From Variovorax davisae (GTDB lineage Bacteria > Pseudomonadota > Gammaproteobacteria > Burkholderiales > Burkholderiaceae_C), in the NCBI RefSeq assembly GCF_030316845.1, contig NZ_JASZYS010000001.1, positions 310,001-374,000 of the forward strand: a DNA stretch of 64,000 bases, written 5' to 3'. Positions 35,959 through 45,084 of the stretch are shown one piece after another. The first letter of the stretch is position 1, and every line of letters starts with the position of its first letter. Below the pieces are notes generated by a model that had not been told where the DNA came from, did no database searches, and was given only the letters and a program-made list of their open reading frames with translations. The position numbers and the translations under genes are program-made.

Positions 35959-36986
35959 CACTTCGCGGCGGCGTCGCCCTCGGCGGGCGTCACGGGGTTG
36001 TCGCGGCGGATGCGGGTGAGCTTGCGCGGCGCCGGCGCCGCCTCGGCGGCCGGCTCGGCTTCGGGCGCCGCGGCCGGGGTGGCGTCGATGGTGCTGCGGG
36101 CGTAGGTGTCGCCGCCCTGGGCCGTGGGGTCGACCGCGCGCATCCGGTCGCTGGCGCGCAGCTTGTCGTCGAGGCCTGCGAACTTGGAGTACTTGGCCAG
36201 CAGCGGCACCAGCTGGCCGTAGATGCGCGGGGCGCCGGCCAGGCATTCGCGCTGGTCGAGGAACTCCGGCTCGCCGGTGAAGTTGCCGATCAGGCCGCCG
36301 GCCTCGGTGACCAGCAGCGAGCCGGCCGCCACGTCCCAGATGTTGAGGCCGGTCTCGAAGAAGCCGTCGGTGAAGCCGGCCGCGACATAGGCCAGGTCGA
36401 GCGCCGCCGCGCCCGGGCGGCGCAGGCCGGCCATGCGCGGCATCAGGTCCGCCATGATGGCCAGGTACTGCTTGAAGTTGTCGCCGGTGCGGAACGGGAA
36501 GCCGGTCGAGACCAGGCATTCGTTGAGGCGGGTGCGCTTGCTGACGCGGATGCGGCGCTCGTTCATGAAGGCGCCGCGGCCCTTGGTGGCGGTGAACAGG
36601 TCGTTGCGGCTCGGGTCGTAGATGACCGCCTGCTCGACCTTGCCGCGCACCGCGAGCGCGATCGACACGCAATAGACCGGGAAACCGTGGATGAAGTTGG
36701 TGGTGCCGTCGAGTGGATCGATGATCCAGACATAGTCGGAATCCTTGGCGCCGTGTTCGGAGCCCGATTCCTCGGCCAGGATGCCGTGCCCCGGGTAGGC
36801 GGTGAGCAGCGTCTCGATGATCGCTCGCTCGCTCGCATGATCGACTTCGGTGACGAAGTCGTTCACCTGCTTCTGCGAAATGCGCACCGCTTCGACGTCG
36901 AGCGCGGCGCGATTGATGATGGCGCCGGCGGCGCGGGCGGCCTTGACGGCCACGTTGAGCATGGGGTGCAGGTTGGGGGACGACAT
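35958..36986 (-). CDS. suhB: Inositol monophosphatase family protein SuhB, with C-terminal extension
   Basis: A 342-residue Mg-dependent phosphatase. Metal ligands are visible: Glu72/Glu73 in LAEESG, Asp90 and Asp93 in [12 protein letters not shown], and the distal Asp in NIWDVAAGS. In E. coli, SuhB also joins the rRNA antitermination complex. The enzyme core ends near residue 265; the tail, from about 295, is low-complexity (Ala, Pro, Glu, then [10 protein letters not shown]) and makes the protein about 70 residues longer than E. coli SuhB. It is divergent from trmJ, a neighbourhood common in Burkholderiales. Confidence 0.92.
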   Translation of the reverse strand: MSSPNLHPMLNVAVKAARAAGAIINRAALDVEAVRISQKQVNDFVTEVDHASERAIIETLLTAYPGHGILAEESGSEHGAKDSDYVWIIDPLDGTTNFIHGFPVYCVSIALAVRGKVEQAVIYDPSRNDLFTATKGRGAFMNERRIRVSKRTRLNECLVSTGFPFRTGDNFKQYLAIMADLMPRMAGLRRPGAAALDLAYVAAGFTDGFFETGLNIWDVAAGSLLVTEAGGLIGNFTGEPEFLDQRECLAGAPRIYGQLVPLLAKYSKFAGLDDKLRASDRMRAVDPTAQGGDTYARSTIDATPAAAPEAEPAAEAAPAPRKLTRIRRDNPVTPAEGDAAAK

Positions 36987-37091
36987 GAATTGTGTGAAGA
37001 ACGGAAAAGGGGCGATCGGTTGATGCGGTGGCCCCCTGAAAAGCGGCCCGGCGATGCGGGCGGCGAGAATCGGGGGATTTTACCCGCAGCC

Positions 37092-37862
37092 ATGCGCACC
37101 CGCTTCATCCTGATCCAGACCAGCCATGCCGGCAATGTCGGCGCCGCCGCCCGCGCCATGAAAACCATGGGCTTCGACGACCTGGTGCTGGTGGCGCCGC
37201 GCTGGGCCAATGTGCTGCGGCGCGAGGAGACCATCCAGCGCGCCAGCGGGGCGCTGGACGTGCTCGACAACGCGCGCATCGTCCAGACGCTGGACGAGGC
37301 GCTCGACGGCGTCACCCACCTGTGCGCCACCGCGATGATCCCGCGCGACTTCGGCCCGCCCACCCGGACGCCGCGCGAGCACCTGGAGCCGCTGGCCGGC
37401 GGCGAGGCGCAGCACGTGGCCTTCCTGTTCGGGTCGGAGCGCTTCGGCATGCGCAACGAGGACGTCTACCGCTGCAACGTCGCGCTCAGCATCCCCACCG
37501 ACCCGAAGTTCGGCTCGCTGAACCTGGGCGCCGCGATCCAGGTGATCGCCTACGAATGGCGGCTGGCGCTGGGCGGCTACGGGGTGCGCGACGCCACCCC
37601 GGCGCCGGCCGCGGCCGACGCCCGGTCGGTGGCGGGCATGCTCGACCACTGGGAGCGTTCGCTGGTCGACATCGGCTTTCTCGACCCCGAGGCGCCCAAG
37701 AAGCTGATGCCGCGGCTGCAGCAGCTCTTCAACCGGGCCCGGCCGACGCCGGAGGAGATCCACATCCTGCGCGGCATCGCCAAGGCCATGACCGAGGCGG
37801 CCCAGGGGCGCCCGGGCGCCCCGAAAACCCCATCCGCCGTGCGCGAAGACCCGGCGGCTTAG
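37092..37862 (+). CDS. trmJ: tRNA (cytidine/uridine-2'-O-) methyltransferase TrmJ
   Basis: A 256-residue SPOUT-class methyltransferase that modifies position 32 of certain tRNAs with S-adenosylmethionine. Motifs include the N-terminal QTSHAGNVGAAARAMKTMGF (residues 9-28), FGSERFGMRNEDVYRCN near 117-133, and the knotted SAM site IPTDPKFGSLNLGAAIQV. A C-terminal helical domain (about 170-240) supports dimerisation. Length is typical. Gene order suhB (divergent), trmJ, cysE fits betaproteobacteria. Confidence 0.94.
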   Translation: MRTRFILIQTSHAGNVGAAARAMKTMGFDDLVLVAPRWANVLRREETIQRASGALDVLDNARIVQTLDEALDGVTHLCATAMIPRDFGPPTRTPREHLEPLAGGEAQHVAFLFGSERFGMRNEDVYRCNVALSIPTDPKFGSLNLGAAIQVIAYEWRLALGGYGVRDATPAPAAADARSVAGMLDHWERSLVDIGFLDPEAPKKLMPRLQQLFNRARPTPEEIHILRGIAKAMTEAAQGRPGAPKTPSAVREDPAA

Positions 37863-37886
37863 ACTTTCGGCCCCTATCGATATAAC
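37859..37886 (+). promoter_or_regulatory. Promoter candidate for cysE
   Basis: TTAGAC (37859-37864) and TATAAC (37881-37886) are spaced by 16 bases, overlapping the trmJ stop. The predicted start of transcription lies one or two bases before the cysE ATG at 37895, which would leave almost no 5' leader; no Shine-Dalgarno is visible. Confidence 0.35.
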
Positions 37887-37894
37887 GACAAAGC

Positions 37895-38668
37895 ATGTTT
37901 TCGCGCCTGCGCTCCGACATCCAGTGCATCCTCGACCGCGACCCGGCGGCCCGCACGCGCTGGGAGGTGTTGACCCTCTACCCGGGTTTGCATGCCGTGG
38001 TGCTGCATCGGCTGGCGCATTGGTGCTGGGGCCATGGCCTGAAGTGGGTCGGCCGCTTCGTCTCGCAGGTCTCGCGCTGGCTGACCGGGATCGAGATCCA
38101 TCCCGGCGCGGTGGTCGGCGACCGCGTCTTCTTCGACCATGCGATGGGCGTGGTGGTCGGCGAGACCGCCGAGATCGGCGACGGCTGCACCATCTACCAG
38201 GGCGTGACCTTGGGCGGCACTTCGCTCTACAAGGGCACCAAGCGACATCCGACACTGGGCCGCAACGTCGTGGTCAGCGCCGGCGCCAAGGTGCTCGGCG
38301 GCTTCGTGGTGGGCGACGGCGCCAAGATCGGCAGCAACGCGGTGGTCATCAAGCCGGTGCCCGCGGGCGCCACGGCGGTCGGCATCCCGGCGCGCATCAT
38401 CCCGTCGAAATCGGGCACCAGCGCCGATGTCACGGGCACGGAGAGCAAGTTCTCGGCCTACGGCATCACGCTGGAAGACGACCCGCTGTCGCTCGCGATG
38501 CGCGGCCTGATCGACAACGCCGCCGGCCAGGAGCACCAGATCGCGCTGCTCTGGCAGGCCATCGAGGCGCTGTCGAAGCAGCCCGGCAAGAAGGACTGCG
38601 TGCCGGGCGACGCCGCCCGCGACGAGAGCTTCGAGGCCGAGCGGTTGACGCAGCTGGTCGGGAAGTAG
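37895..38668 (+). CDS. cysE: Serine O-acetyltransferase
   Basis: A 257-residue enzyme that acetylates L-serine with acetyl-CoA, the first step of cysteine synthesis. It has an N-terminal helical part (residues 1-65) and a left-handed beta-helix of hexapeptide repeats (about 66-175) with the active-site His in FFDHAMGVVVGETAEIGD and the GVTLGGTSLYKG loop. The C-terminal end lacks the short Ile-terminated tail that docks CysK in E. coli; instead there is an 80-residue extension ending QLVGK. Confidence 0.93.
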   Translation: MFSRLRSDIQCILDRDPAARTRWEVLTLYPGLHAVVLHRLAHWCWGHGLKWVGRFVSQVSRWLTGIEIHPGAVVGDRVFFDHAMGVVVGETAEIGDGCTIYQGVTLGGTSLYKGTKRHPTLGRNVVVSAGAKVLGGFVVGDGAKIGSNAVVIKPVPAGATAVGIPARIIPSKSGTSADVTGTESKFSAYGITLEDDPLSLAMRGLIDNAAGQEHQIALLWQAIEALSKQPGKKDCVPGDAARDESFEAERLTQLVGK

Positions 38669-38681
38669 CCCGACCGCCGCC

Positions 38682-40376
38682 TCACATCCCCACGTAGTTC
38701 GGGCCGCCGCCGCCTTCGGGCGTGACCCAGACGATGTTCTGCGTCGGGTCCTTGATGTCGCACGTTTTGCAGTGCACGCAGTTCTGGGCGTTGATCTGCA
38801 GCTTTTCCTTGCCCTCGGCGTCCGGCACGAACTCGTACACGCCGGCCGGGCAGTAGCGGCTTTCGGGGCCGGCGTACTCGGGCAGGTTGATGGTGGTCGG
38901 CACCGCGGCGTTCTTCAGCGTCAGGTGCGCCGGCTGGTTCTCTTCATGGTTGGTGTTGCTGACGAACACCGAGGAAAGGCGGTCGAAGGTGAGCTTGCCG
39001 TCGGGCTTGGGGTAGGCGATTTTCTTGCAGGACGCCGCCGGCTTGAGCCGCTCGTGGTCGGCCTGGTGGCGGTGGATGGTCCACGGGATGTGGCCGCGCA
39101 GCACCAGCTGCTCGATGCCGGTCATCACCGTGCCGACCGCCAGGCCCTTCTTGAACCACTGCTTGAAGTTGCGCGCCTTGTTGAGCTCGGTGTGCAGCCA
39201 GCTCTTGTCGAAGGCGGCCGGGTAGGCCGAGAGCTCGTCGTGCTGGCGGCCGGCCATCACGGCCTCGTAGGCGGCCTCGGCGGCCAGCATGCCGGTCTTG
39301 ATCGCGGCGTGGCTGCCCTTGATGCGGCTGGCGTTGAGGTAGCCGGCCTCGCAGCCGACCAGCGCGCCGCCCGGGAACACGGTCTTGGGCAGCGACAGCA
39401 GGCCGCCCGCGGTGATCGCCCGCGCGCCGTAGCTCAGCCGCTTGGGCGCCTTCAGGCCCTTGTCCTGGCCCTCGAAGTACCAGCGGATGTTGGGGTGGGT
39501 CTTGAAGCGCTGGAACTCCTCGAACGGGCTCATGTAGGGGTTCTGGTAGTCGAGCCCGACCACGTAGCCGATGATCAGCTGGTTGTTCTCGGCGTGGTAC
39601 AGGAACGAGCCGCCGTAGGTGTCCGAGGGCAGCGGCCAGCCGGCCGTGTGCACCGCCAGGCCGGGCTCGTGGCGCGCCGGGTCGATCTCCCACAGCTCCT
39701 TGATGCCGATGCCGTAGCTTTGCGGGTCCTTGCCGTCGTCGAGCTTGTACTTGGCGATCAGCTGGCGGCCCAGGTGGCCGCGCGCGCCCTCCGCGAAGAT
39801 GGTGTACTTGGCGTGCAGCTCCATGCCGAGCTGGAAGTTCTCGGTCGGCTCGCCGTCCTTGCCGATGCCGAGGTTGCCGGTGGCGACGCCGCGCACCTTG
39901 CCGTCGTCCGTATAGAGCACCTCGGCCGCCGGAAAGCCGGCGAAGATCTCGACGCCCGCCGCCTCGGCCTGCTGCGCCAGCCAGCGCACCACGTTGCCCA
40001 GGCTCACGATGTAGTTGCCTTCGTTGTGGAAGTTCTTCGGCAGCATGAAGTTCGGCGTCCGGGTGGCGCCGGTCTCGGTCATCATGAGGAAGGTGTCGCG
40101 CGTGACCGGCTGGTTCAGCGGCGCGCCGAGCTCCTCCCAGTCGGGCAGCAGCTCGTACAGCGCGCGCGGATCCATGATCGCGCCCGACAGGATGTGCGCA
40201 CCGGGCTCCGAGCCCTTCTCGAGCACCACCACCGAGATGTCCTTGCCGTGCGAGGCGGCCAGCTGCTTCAGGCGGATCGCGGTGGCCAGGCCGCCGGGAC
40301 CGGCGCCGACCACGACCACGTCGTACTCCATGGATTCGCGGGGGCCGAACTGGGCGAGGATTTCGTCATTCGTCAT
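38682..40376 (-). CDS. Electron transfer flavoprotein-ubiquinone oxidoreductase
   Basis: A 564-residue membrane-associated flavoprotein that passes electrons from ETF (fatty-acid and amino-acid oxidation) to ubiquinone. The FAD fingerprint VVVVGAGPGGLATAIRL is at residues 19-35, followed by VLEKGSEPGAHILSGA. The C-terminal ferredoxin-like end carries the [4Fe-4S] cysteines in SRYCPAG and NCVHCKTCDIKDP. The start at ATG 40376 (MTNDEILAQFG) fits family length; an upstream in-frame stretch is rejected. It converges on cysE with 13 bases between stops. Confidence 0.95.
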   Translation of the reverse strand: MTNDEILAQFGPRESMEYDVVVVGAGPGGLATAIRLKQLAASHGKDISVVVLEKGSEPGAHILSGAIMDPRALYELLPDWEELGAPLNQPVTRDTFLMMTETGATRTPNFMLPKNFHNEGNYIVSLGNVVRWLAQQAEAAGVEIFAGFPAAEVLYTDDGKVRGVATGNLGIGKDGEPTENFQLGMELHAKYTIFAEGARGHLGRQLIAKYKLDDGKDPQSYGIGIKELWEIDPARHEPGLAVHTAGWPLPSDTYGGSFLYHAENNQLIIGYVVGLDYQNPYMSPFEEFQRFKTHPNIRWYFEGQDKGLKAPKRLSYGARAITAGGLLSLPKTVFPGGALVGCEAGYLNASRIKGSHAAIKTGMLAAEAAYEAVMAGRQHDELSAYPAAFDKSWLHTELNKARNFKQWFKKGLAVGTVMTGIEQLVLRGHIPWTIHRHQADHERLKPAASCKKIAYPKPDGKLTFDRLSSVFVSNTNHEENQPAHLTLKNAAVPTTINLPEYAGPESRYCPAGVYEFVPDAEGKEKLQINAQNCVHCKTCDIKDPTQNIVWVTPEGGGGPNYVGM

Positions 40377-40496
40377 GTGGGGTCTCGTCGATAATGATTT
40401 GAGGGTGCGAGGCACCGCGGCGGGCCGGGCCATTTTATGCGTCACCCGCCCGCGCTCCGGGGCGTCGCCTCGGCGACTCCCTCAGGAGCTTTTCCC

Positions 40497-41279
40497 ATGG
40501 CTTACAGCATCGATCTTTCCGGCCGCGTCGCCTTCGTCACGGGCGCATCGAGCGGTCTGGGCGCCCAGTTCGCGAAGACGCTGGCGCGCGCCGGCGCCGC
40601 CGTGGTGCTGGCCAGCCGCAACACCGACCGCCTGAAGGAGCTGCGCGCGCGCATCGAAGGCGAGGGCGGCGACGCCCACGTGGTCGAGCTCGACGTCACC
40701 GACCCGGCCAGCATCAAGGCGGCGGTGGCGCGGGCCGAGACCGAGGTCGGGCCGATCGACGTGCTGGTCAACAACTCCGGCGTGAGCCACACCCGGCGGC
40801 TGCAGGACGTCTCGGTCGACGACTACGACTTCATCTTCGACACCAACGTCAAGGGCTCCTTCTTCGTCGCCCAGGAGGTCGGCAAGCGCATGCTGGCCCG
40901 CGCCCAGGGGGCGGCGCCGGGCACCTACGTCGGCGGGCGGATCATCAACATCGCCTCGGTGGCGGCGCTCAAGGTGCTGCCGCAGATCGGCGTGTACTGC
41001 ATGAGCAAGGCGGCGCTGGTGCAGATGACCAAGGCCATGGCGCTCGAGTGGGGCCGCTTCGGCATCAACGTCAATGCGCTGTGTCCGGGCTACATCGCCA
41101 CCGAGCTCAACGAGGAGCACTGGGTCACCGACGGCGGCCAGAAGCTGGTCGGCATGCTGCCGCGCAAGCGGGTCGGCAAGCCCGAAGACCTCGACGGGCT
41201 GATCGTGCTGCTGGCCAGCGGCCAGAGCCATTTCGTCAATGGCGCCGTGATCGCGGCCGACGACGGGTTCGCGCTCTGA
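40497..41279 (+). CDS. SDR family oxidoreductase
   Basis: A 260-residue classical short-chain dehydrogenase. The cofactor motif TGASSGLG is at residues 15-22, NNSG near 98-101, the catalytic Ser in INIASVAALK, and Tyr-X3-Lys in YCMSKAAL (near 167-174). A basic residue after the second strand (ASRNTDRL) suggests NADP(H). AGGAG lies eight bases before the ATG. The substrate is unclear; the relatives I recall act on hydroxyacyl-CoA or sugar alcohols. It is divergent from ETF-QO and overlaps the next gene. Confidence 0.92.
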   Translation: MAYSIDLSGRVAFVTGASSGLGAQFAKTLARAGAAVVLASRNTDRLKELRARIEGEGGDAHVVELDVTDPASIKAAVARAETEVGPIDVLVNNSGVSHTRRLQDVSVDDYDFIFDTNVKGSFFVAQEVGKRMLARAQGAAPGTYVGGRIINIASVAALKVLPQIGVYCMSKAALVQMTKAMALEWGRFGINVNALCPGYIATELNEEHWVTDGGQKLVGMLPRKRVGKPEDLDGLIVLLASGQSHFVNGAVIAADDGFAL

Positions 41280-42187
41280 CGCCGCGCGCGCTGGCGGGCG
41301 TCGCCGCCGGCCTGGCCGCGGGGGCGCTCTGGGGCCTGGTGTTCGTGGCGCCGCGCATGGTGGGCAACTTCGGCATGGTCGACATCGCGGCCGCGCGCTT
41401 CCTGGTCTTCGGCGCGGTCGCCGGCGTGGCCGTCGCCGCGCGCCCCGCGCTGCGGCGCTGGCCCAGCGGGCGGCAGGCGGGCGCGGCGCTCGCGCTCAGT
41501 GTGCTCGGCTTCACCGGCTACTACGTGCTGCTCGCCTTTGCGATCGACGGCGCGGGCACCGCGGTGCCGAGCCTGATCATCGGCACCATCCCGGTCTGGA
41601 TGATGCTGCTGGGCCGGCCCGCGGGCCTGGCGCTGCGGGCCCTGCTGCCGGGCCTGGCGCTGACCGCAGCGGGCATCGGGCTGATGGTCGCGGCGGCGTG
41701 GCCGCAGACCGGCGTCGAGGCTGCGGGCGGGGCCGGCTTCGGCTCAGGCCTGTTGCTGGCCTTGCTGGCGATGGCGAGCTGGACGGCCTTCGGACTGCTC
41801 AATGCCGCGTGGCTGCGGCGGCACCCCGAGGTCCACGCCGCCGACTGGGCGAACTGGCTCGGCATCGCGACCGGGCTGGGCGCCGCCGTGCTCTGGCTGT
41901 CGGCGGGTTCCGGCTTCCAGGCGATGCGCGCGCAGCCGAACGGCGACCTGTTCCTGCTGCTGGCCCTGGCCGGGGGCATCGGCTCGTCATGGCTGGCCAC
42001 GCTGCTGTGGAACGTCGCCAGCCAGCGGCTCTCCGCCAGCCTCTGCGGCCAGCTGATCGTGAGCGAGACCCTGTTCGCGCTGCTCTATGCGTTCCTGTGG
42101 GACGGGCGCTGGCCGCTGGCGACCGAATGGCTGGCGGCGCTGCTGTTCGTGCTGGGCATCGTGGCGTCCATCAAGGCCCACCGATGA
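41276..42187 (+). CDS. EamA/DMT family transporter, apparent CTG start
   Basis: A 303-residue inner-membrane transporter of the drug/metabolite transporter superfamily: ten predicted helices in two EamA repeats (about residues 5-140 and 155-300), with LNAAWLRRHP between them and the second-repeat motif SQRLSASLCGQLIVSETLFALLYA in shorter blocks near the end. No ATG, GTG or TTG exists in frame at the expected N-terminus. CTG at 41276 would give LTPRALAGVAAGLAAG and overlap the SDR stop as CTGA. A start at the first internal ATG would cost the first helix. The substrate is unknown. Confidence 0.8.
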   Translation: MTPRALAGVAAGLAAGALWGLVFVAPRMVGNFGMVDIAAARFLVFGAVAGVAVAARPALRRWPSGRQAGAALALSVLGFTGYYVLLAFAIDGAGTAVPSLIIGTIPVWMMLLGRPAGLALRALLPGLALTAAGIGLMVAAAWPQTGVEAAGGAGFGSGLLLALLAMASWTAFGLLNAAWLRRHPEVHAADWANWLGIATGLGAAVLWLSAGSGFQAMRAQPNGDLFLLLALAGGIGSSWLATLLWNVASQRLSASLCGQLIVSETLFALLYAFLWDGRWPLATEWLAALLFVLGIVASIKAHR

Positions 42188-42196
42188 CCGCAAAGC

Positions 42197-43567
42197 TCAA
42201 GCCGGGCGCAGCGCGATGCGCGCCTCGAAGCCCGAGGGCGCGCCCGACGGCGGCGAGCTCAGCTCGAGCCGGGCACCCAGCTTGTCGACGATGGTGCCGA
42301 CGATCGACAGCCCGAGCCCGTAGCCGGCGCGGTCGGAACCATGGCGCACGTGGCGATGCTGCAGCGTGCGCAACTGCTCCGCGTTGACGCCGGGTCCGAA
42401 GTCGCGCACCGCCAGCGTGCAGGGCTCCAGCACTTCGACCACGACGCGGCCGCGTCCATAGCGCAAGGCGTTCTCGACCAGGTTGCGCAGCGCGATCGCG
42501 AGCGCGTCGACGTCACCGAGCGCCACCGGCGGCTCGCTGTCCGGGACCTTGAGCGACAGGCGCTCGTTGACGCGCGGGTCCTGCCAGAACTCCTGGGCCA
42601 CGGTGCCGGCGAGCTGGACCAGGTCGATCGGCGCCCGGGTCAGCGAGGCCCCGGACTCGGCGCGCGACAGCTGCAGCAGCTTCTCGGTGCGGTGGCCCAG
42701 CATCTGCAGCGCATCGAGCGCGGCCTTCACGTCGTCGTGCTTCAGGTCGTGGTCGAGCGCGGTCTGCAGCCTGAGCCGGGCGGCGGCCAGCGGGGTGCGC
42801 AGCTCGTGGGCGGCGTTGGCGGCCAGCGCGCGCTCGACGTCCAGGGCCTGCGACAGGCGCTCGAGCAACTGGCTGACGTGGTCGGCCACCGAGCGCAGTT
42901 CCTTCGGCAGCCCGGGCAGCTGGATCGGGCGCAGGTCGACGCCGCTGCGCTGCTCGATTTCGCGGGCCAGCTGCTGCAGCACGCGCAGTTCGTTGCGCGC
43001 CACGTTGCGCAGCACCAGCGCCAGCAGGGGCAGCACGGCGCCGAGCGGGATGATGAGCCCGAACAGGGTCCGGTTGAGCGCGGTGCGGCGCTCGTCCAGC
43101 GGATCGGCGACCTGGAGGAAGAGCTCGCGCGTGGGATGCCGCACGGTGTAGATGCGCCAGGGCTCGGCGTTGGCGAAGCCGGCCGCCAGCGGGACGTCGA
43201 AGGCGTTGATCGGCGCCTCGGCCGAGCGCAGCAACACCTGTTCATGCAGGCTGACCACCTGGTAGATCACCGCATCGGTCGGATACAGCTGGGGCGGTGC
43301 GATCAAGGGCAGCCGCGCATTCGGGTTCTCGCTGCGCAGCTTGTCGAGCTCGTGCGCCGCCATGTCGAACATCCGGTGCGAGACCTCGATCAGCTCGCTG
43401 TCGAAGTTGTGGTTGATCTCGCGGTCCACATACCAGACCACCCCGAGCACGCACAGCAGCCAGACCCCGCCGACCCAGACGATCAGCGTGCGCGTCAGGC
43501 GCCCGGCCAGCGAATCGCGCCGGCCCAGCGGCTCGAAGCCCACCTGCTGCATCAGCTTGAGATTCAT
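42197..43567 (-). CDS. Sensor histidine kinase (QseC/PmrB-like)
   Basis: A 456-residue membrane kinase. Two helices, at about residues 26-48 and 163-186, enclose a periplasmic sensor domain of about 115 residues; a HAMP-like linker follows. The phosphoacceptor is His253 or close to it in AANAAHELRTPLAA, with the N box NLVENALRYGRG and G boxes DFGPGV and GYGLGLSIV. The start codon overlaps the response-regulator stop as ATGA. The periplasmic part lacks an obvious cluster of ExxE metal-binding motifs, so PmrB-type iron sensing cannot be claimed. Confidence 0.92.
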   Translation of the reverse strand: MNLKLMQQVGFEPLGRRDSLAGRLTRTLIVWVGGVWLLCVLGVVWYVDREINHNFDSELIEVSHRMFDMAAHELDKLRSENPNARLPLIAPPQLYPTDAVIYQVVSLHEQVLLRSAEAPINAFDVPLAAGFANAEPWRIYTVRHPTRELFLQVADPLDERRTALNRTLFGLIIPLGAVLPLLALVLRNVARNELRVLQQLAREIEQRSGVDLRPIQLPGLPKELRSVADHVSQLLERLSQALDVERALAANAAHELRTPLAAARLRLQTALDHDLKHDDVKAALDALQMLGHRTEKLLQLSRAESGASLTRAPIDLVQLAGTVAQEFWQDPRVNERLSLKVPDSEPPVALGDVDALAIALRNLVENALRYGRGRVVVEVLEPCTLAVRDFGPGVNAEQLRTLQHRHVRHGSDRAGYGLGLSIVGTIVDKLGARLELSSPPSGAPSGFEARIALRPA

Positions 43568-44241
43568 TCCTGCTCTTCTTCCGGTGCGAACGAGAGCCGG
43601 TAGCCCAGGCCGCGCAGGGTCTGGATGTGGTTGCGCCCGAGCTTTCTGCGCAGCCGGCTGATGAAAACCTCGAGCGTGTTGCTGTCGGCCTCGTCGCCGA
43701 AGCCGTAGAGCGCGTCGGCCAGGTTCTCGCGCGTGTGGATGCGGTCGGGACGGGTCGCCATGACGCGCAGCAGCGCCCATTCCTTCTGGGTCAGCGTGAC
43801 CGGAAAGCCGTCCTTGCGCACCAGGTCGCGCGCCAGGTCGATCTCGAGCGTCCCGAGCCGCAGCACGGGGGCGCTGCTGGTGCTGCGGCGGCGCTCGACC
43901 GCCCGCAGCCGGGCCAGCAGCTCGGCCGGGTCGTAGGGCTTGATGAGGTAGTCGTCGGCGCCGGCATCGAGGCCGCGGATGCGGTCGGTCACCTGGTCGC
44001 GGGCGGTCAGGACGATCACGATCGGCCGCTCGCGCAGGGCGCGGATGGTCGGCAGCAGCGACAGGCCGTCGCCGTCGCCCAGGTGCAGGTCGAGCAGCAC
44101 GGCCGCGTACTGCACCGCGGCCAGCGCGGCGCGGGCTTCCGCCAGGCCCGGTGCCACGTCGACCACGAAGGCCTTTGCCTGAAGATAACTGCAGACAGCG
44201 TCGGCCAGTCCGGTGTCGTCTTCGACCAGCAATATGCGCAC
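43564..44241 (-). CDS. OmpR-family response regulator (QseB/PmrA-like)
   Basis: A 225-residue regulator starting at GTG with AAAGGA upstream. The receiver domain has the acidic pair Glu7-Asp8-Asp9, phosphoacceptor Asp51 (VLLDLHLGDGDGL) and Lys101 (LIKPYDP). The winged-helix DNA-binding domain covers about 128-220 (LTQKEWALLRVMATRPDRI, RRKLGRNHIQTLRGLGYRL). It forms one unit with the downstream kinase and is divergent from PAP2-eptA. A tandem TTCA repeat in the shared gap is a good autoregulatory site. Confidence 0.93.
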   Translation of the reverse strand: MRILLVEDDTGLADAVCSYLQAKAFVVDVAPGLAEARAALAAVQYAAVLLDLHLGDGDGLSLLPTIRALRERPIVIVLTARDQVTDRIRGLDAGADDYLIKPYDPAELLARLRAVERRRSTSSAPVLRLGTLEIDLARDLVRKDGFPVTLTQKEWALLRVMATRPDRIHTRENLADALYGFGDEADSNTLEVFISRLRRKLGRNHIQTLRGLGYRLSFAPEEEQE

Positions 44242-44290
44242 GGCTCGCGTCCTTTCGAAAATGAGGAGTCTAGGGCCTGCCGGCCCCGGC

Positions 44291-44306
44291 TTCAGCCTGG
44301 GTTCAT
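44291..44306. promoter_or_regulatory. Direct-repeat box between the two-component system and PAP2-eptA
   Basis: TTCAG (44291-44295) and TTCAT (44302-44306) repeat with an 11-base period, the spacing of OmpR-family boxes. On the minus strand a -10 like TAGACT (44272-44267) would put the box near -38 of the regulator's own promoter. It may also serve the plus-strand genes. Confidence 0.45.
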
Positions 44307-44330
44307 GCCCGGGCGCTAGGCTCGCGCCGC

Positions 44331-45038
44331 ATGATTCGCTCTGCCTACGCCCGCCTGCTCGCCCTCACGCTGGTCGCCCTCGGGCTGCTGCTGCTGTGGG
44401 ATGCCAGCGGGCTGGACCTCGTGCTGGCACGGATGGCGGGCACGCCCACGGGCTTTCCGTGGCGCGACGACTGGTTCCTGAACAAGGTAATGCACGAGGC
44501 CGCCAAGACGTTCAGCTGGCTGCTGGTGATCGGGCTGTTCGCCGCCATCCGGTGGCCGCTCGGCCTGCTTCGGCGCCTGCGCCAGGGCGAGCGGGTCCAG
44601 CTGGCCGCGACCGCGCTGGCCAGCGTGGTCTTCATCTCGCTGCTCAAGTTCAGCAGCCAGACCAGCTGCCCCTGGGATCTCCAGGCCTTCGGCGGCGCGG
44701 CGCAGCACGTGTCGCACTGGGCCTGGGGCGTGCGCGACGGCGGCTCGGGCCACTGCTTCCCGGCCGGCCATGCCTCGGCGGCCTTCGCCTACCTGGGCGG
44801 CTACTTCGTCTTTCGCCGCGCATCGCCCGGCGTCGCGCGGGTCTGGCTCGCCGGCGTGCTGGTCGCCGGGCTGGCCCTGGGCCTGTCCCAGCAGTGGCGG
44901 GGCGCCCACTTCATGAGCCACACCCTGTGGACCGCATGGTTGTGCTGGGTGACCGCCTTGGCGATCGATGCGCTGGTCCGGGCATTGTCCGGTCGGCGCA
45001 CGCGGGCGAGCGCGTCGCCAAAGCTGAACGAAGCCTGA
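44331..45038 (+). CDS. PAP2-family membrane phosphatase
   Basis: A 235-residue membrane protein with about six helices. The acid-phosphatase motifs are KFSSQTSCPWDL (about residues 104-115), GHCFPAGHASAAF (about 143-155; PxGH core) and SQQWRGAHFMSHTLW (about 186-200, with the last catalytic His). Such enzymes remove phosphate from lipid pyrophosphates or from lipid A. The position just upstream of eptA points to removal of, or competition for, a lipid A phosphate; that is an inference. Confidence 0.88.
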   Translation: MIRSAYARLLALTLVALGLLLLWDASGLDLVLARMAGTPTGFPWRDDWFLNKVMHEAAKTFSWLLVIGLFAAIRWPLGLLRRLRQGERVQLAATALASVVFISLLKFSSQTSCPWDLQAFGGAAQHVSHWAWGVRDGGSGHCFPAGHASAAFAYLGGYFVFRRASPGVARVWLAGVLVAGLALGLSQQWRGAHFMSHTLWTAWLCWVTALAIDALVRALSGRRTRASASPKLNEA

Positions 45039-45084
45039 TTCGTCGATTCAGGGAGGTTTCAGTCCTGCTCCGTAGTCTGCACGG

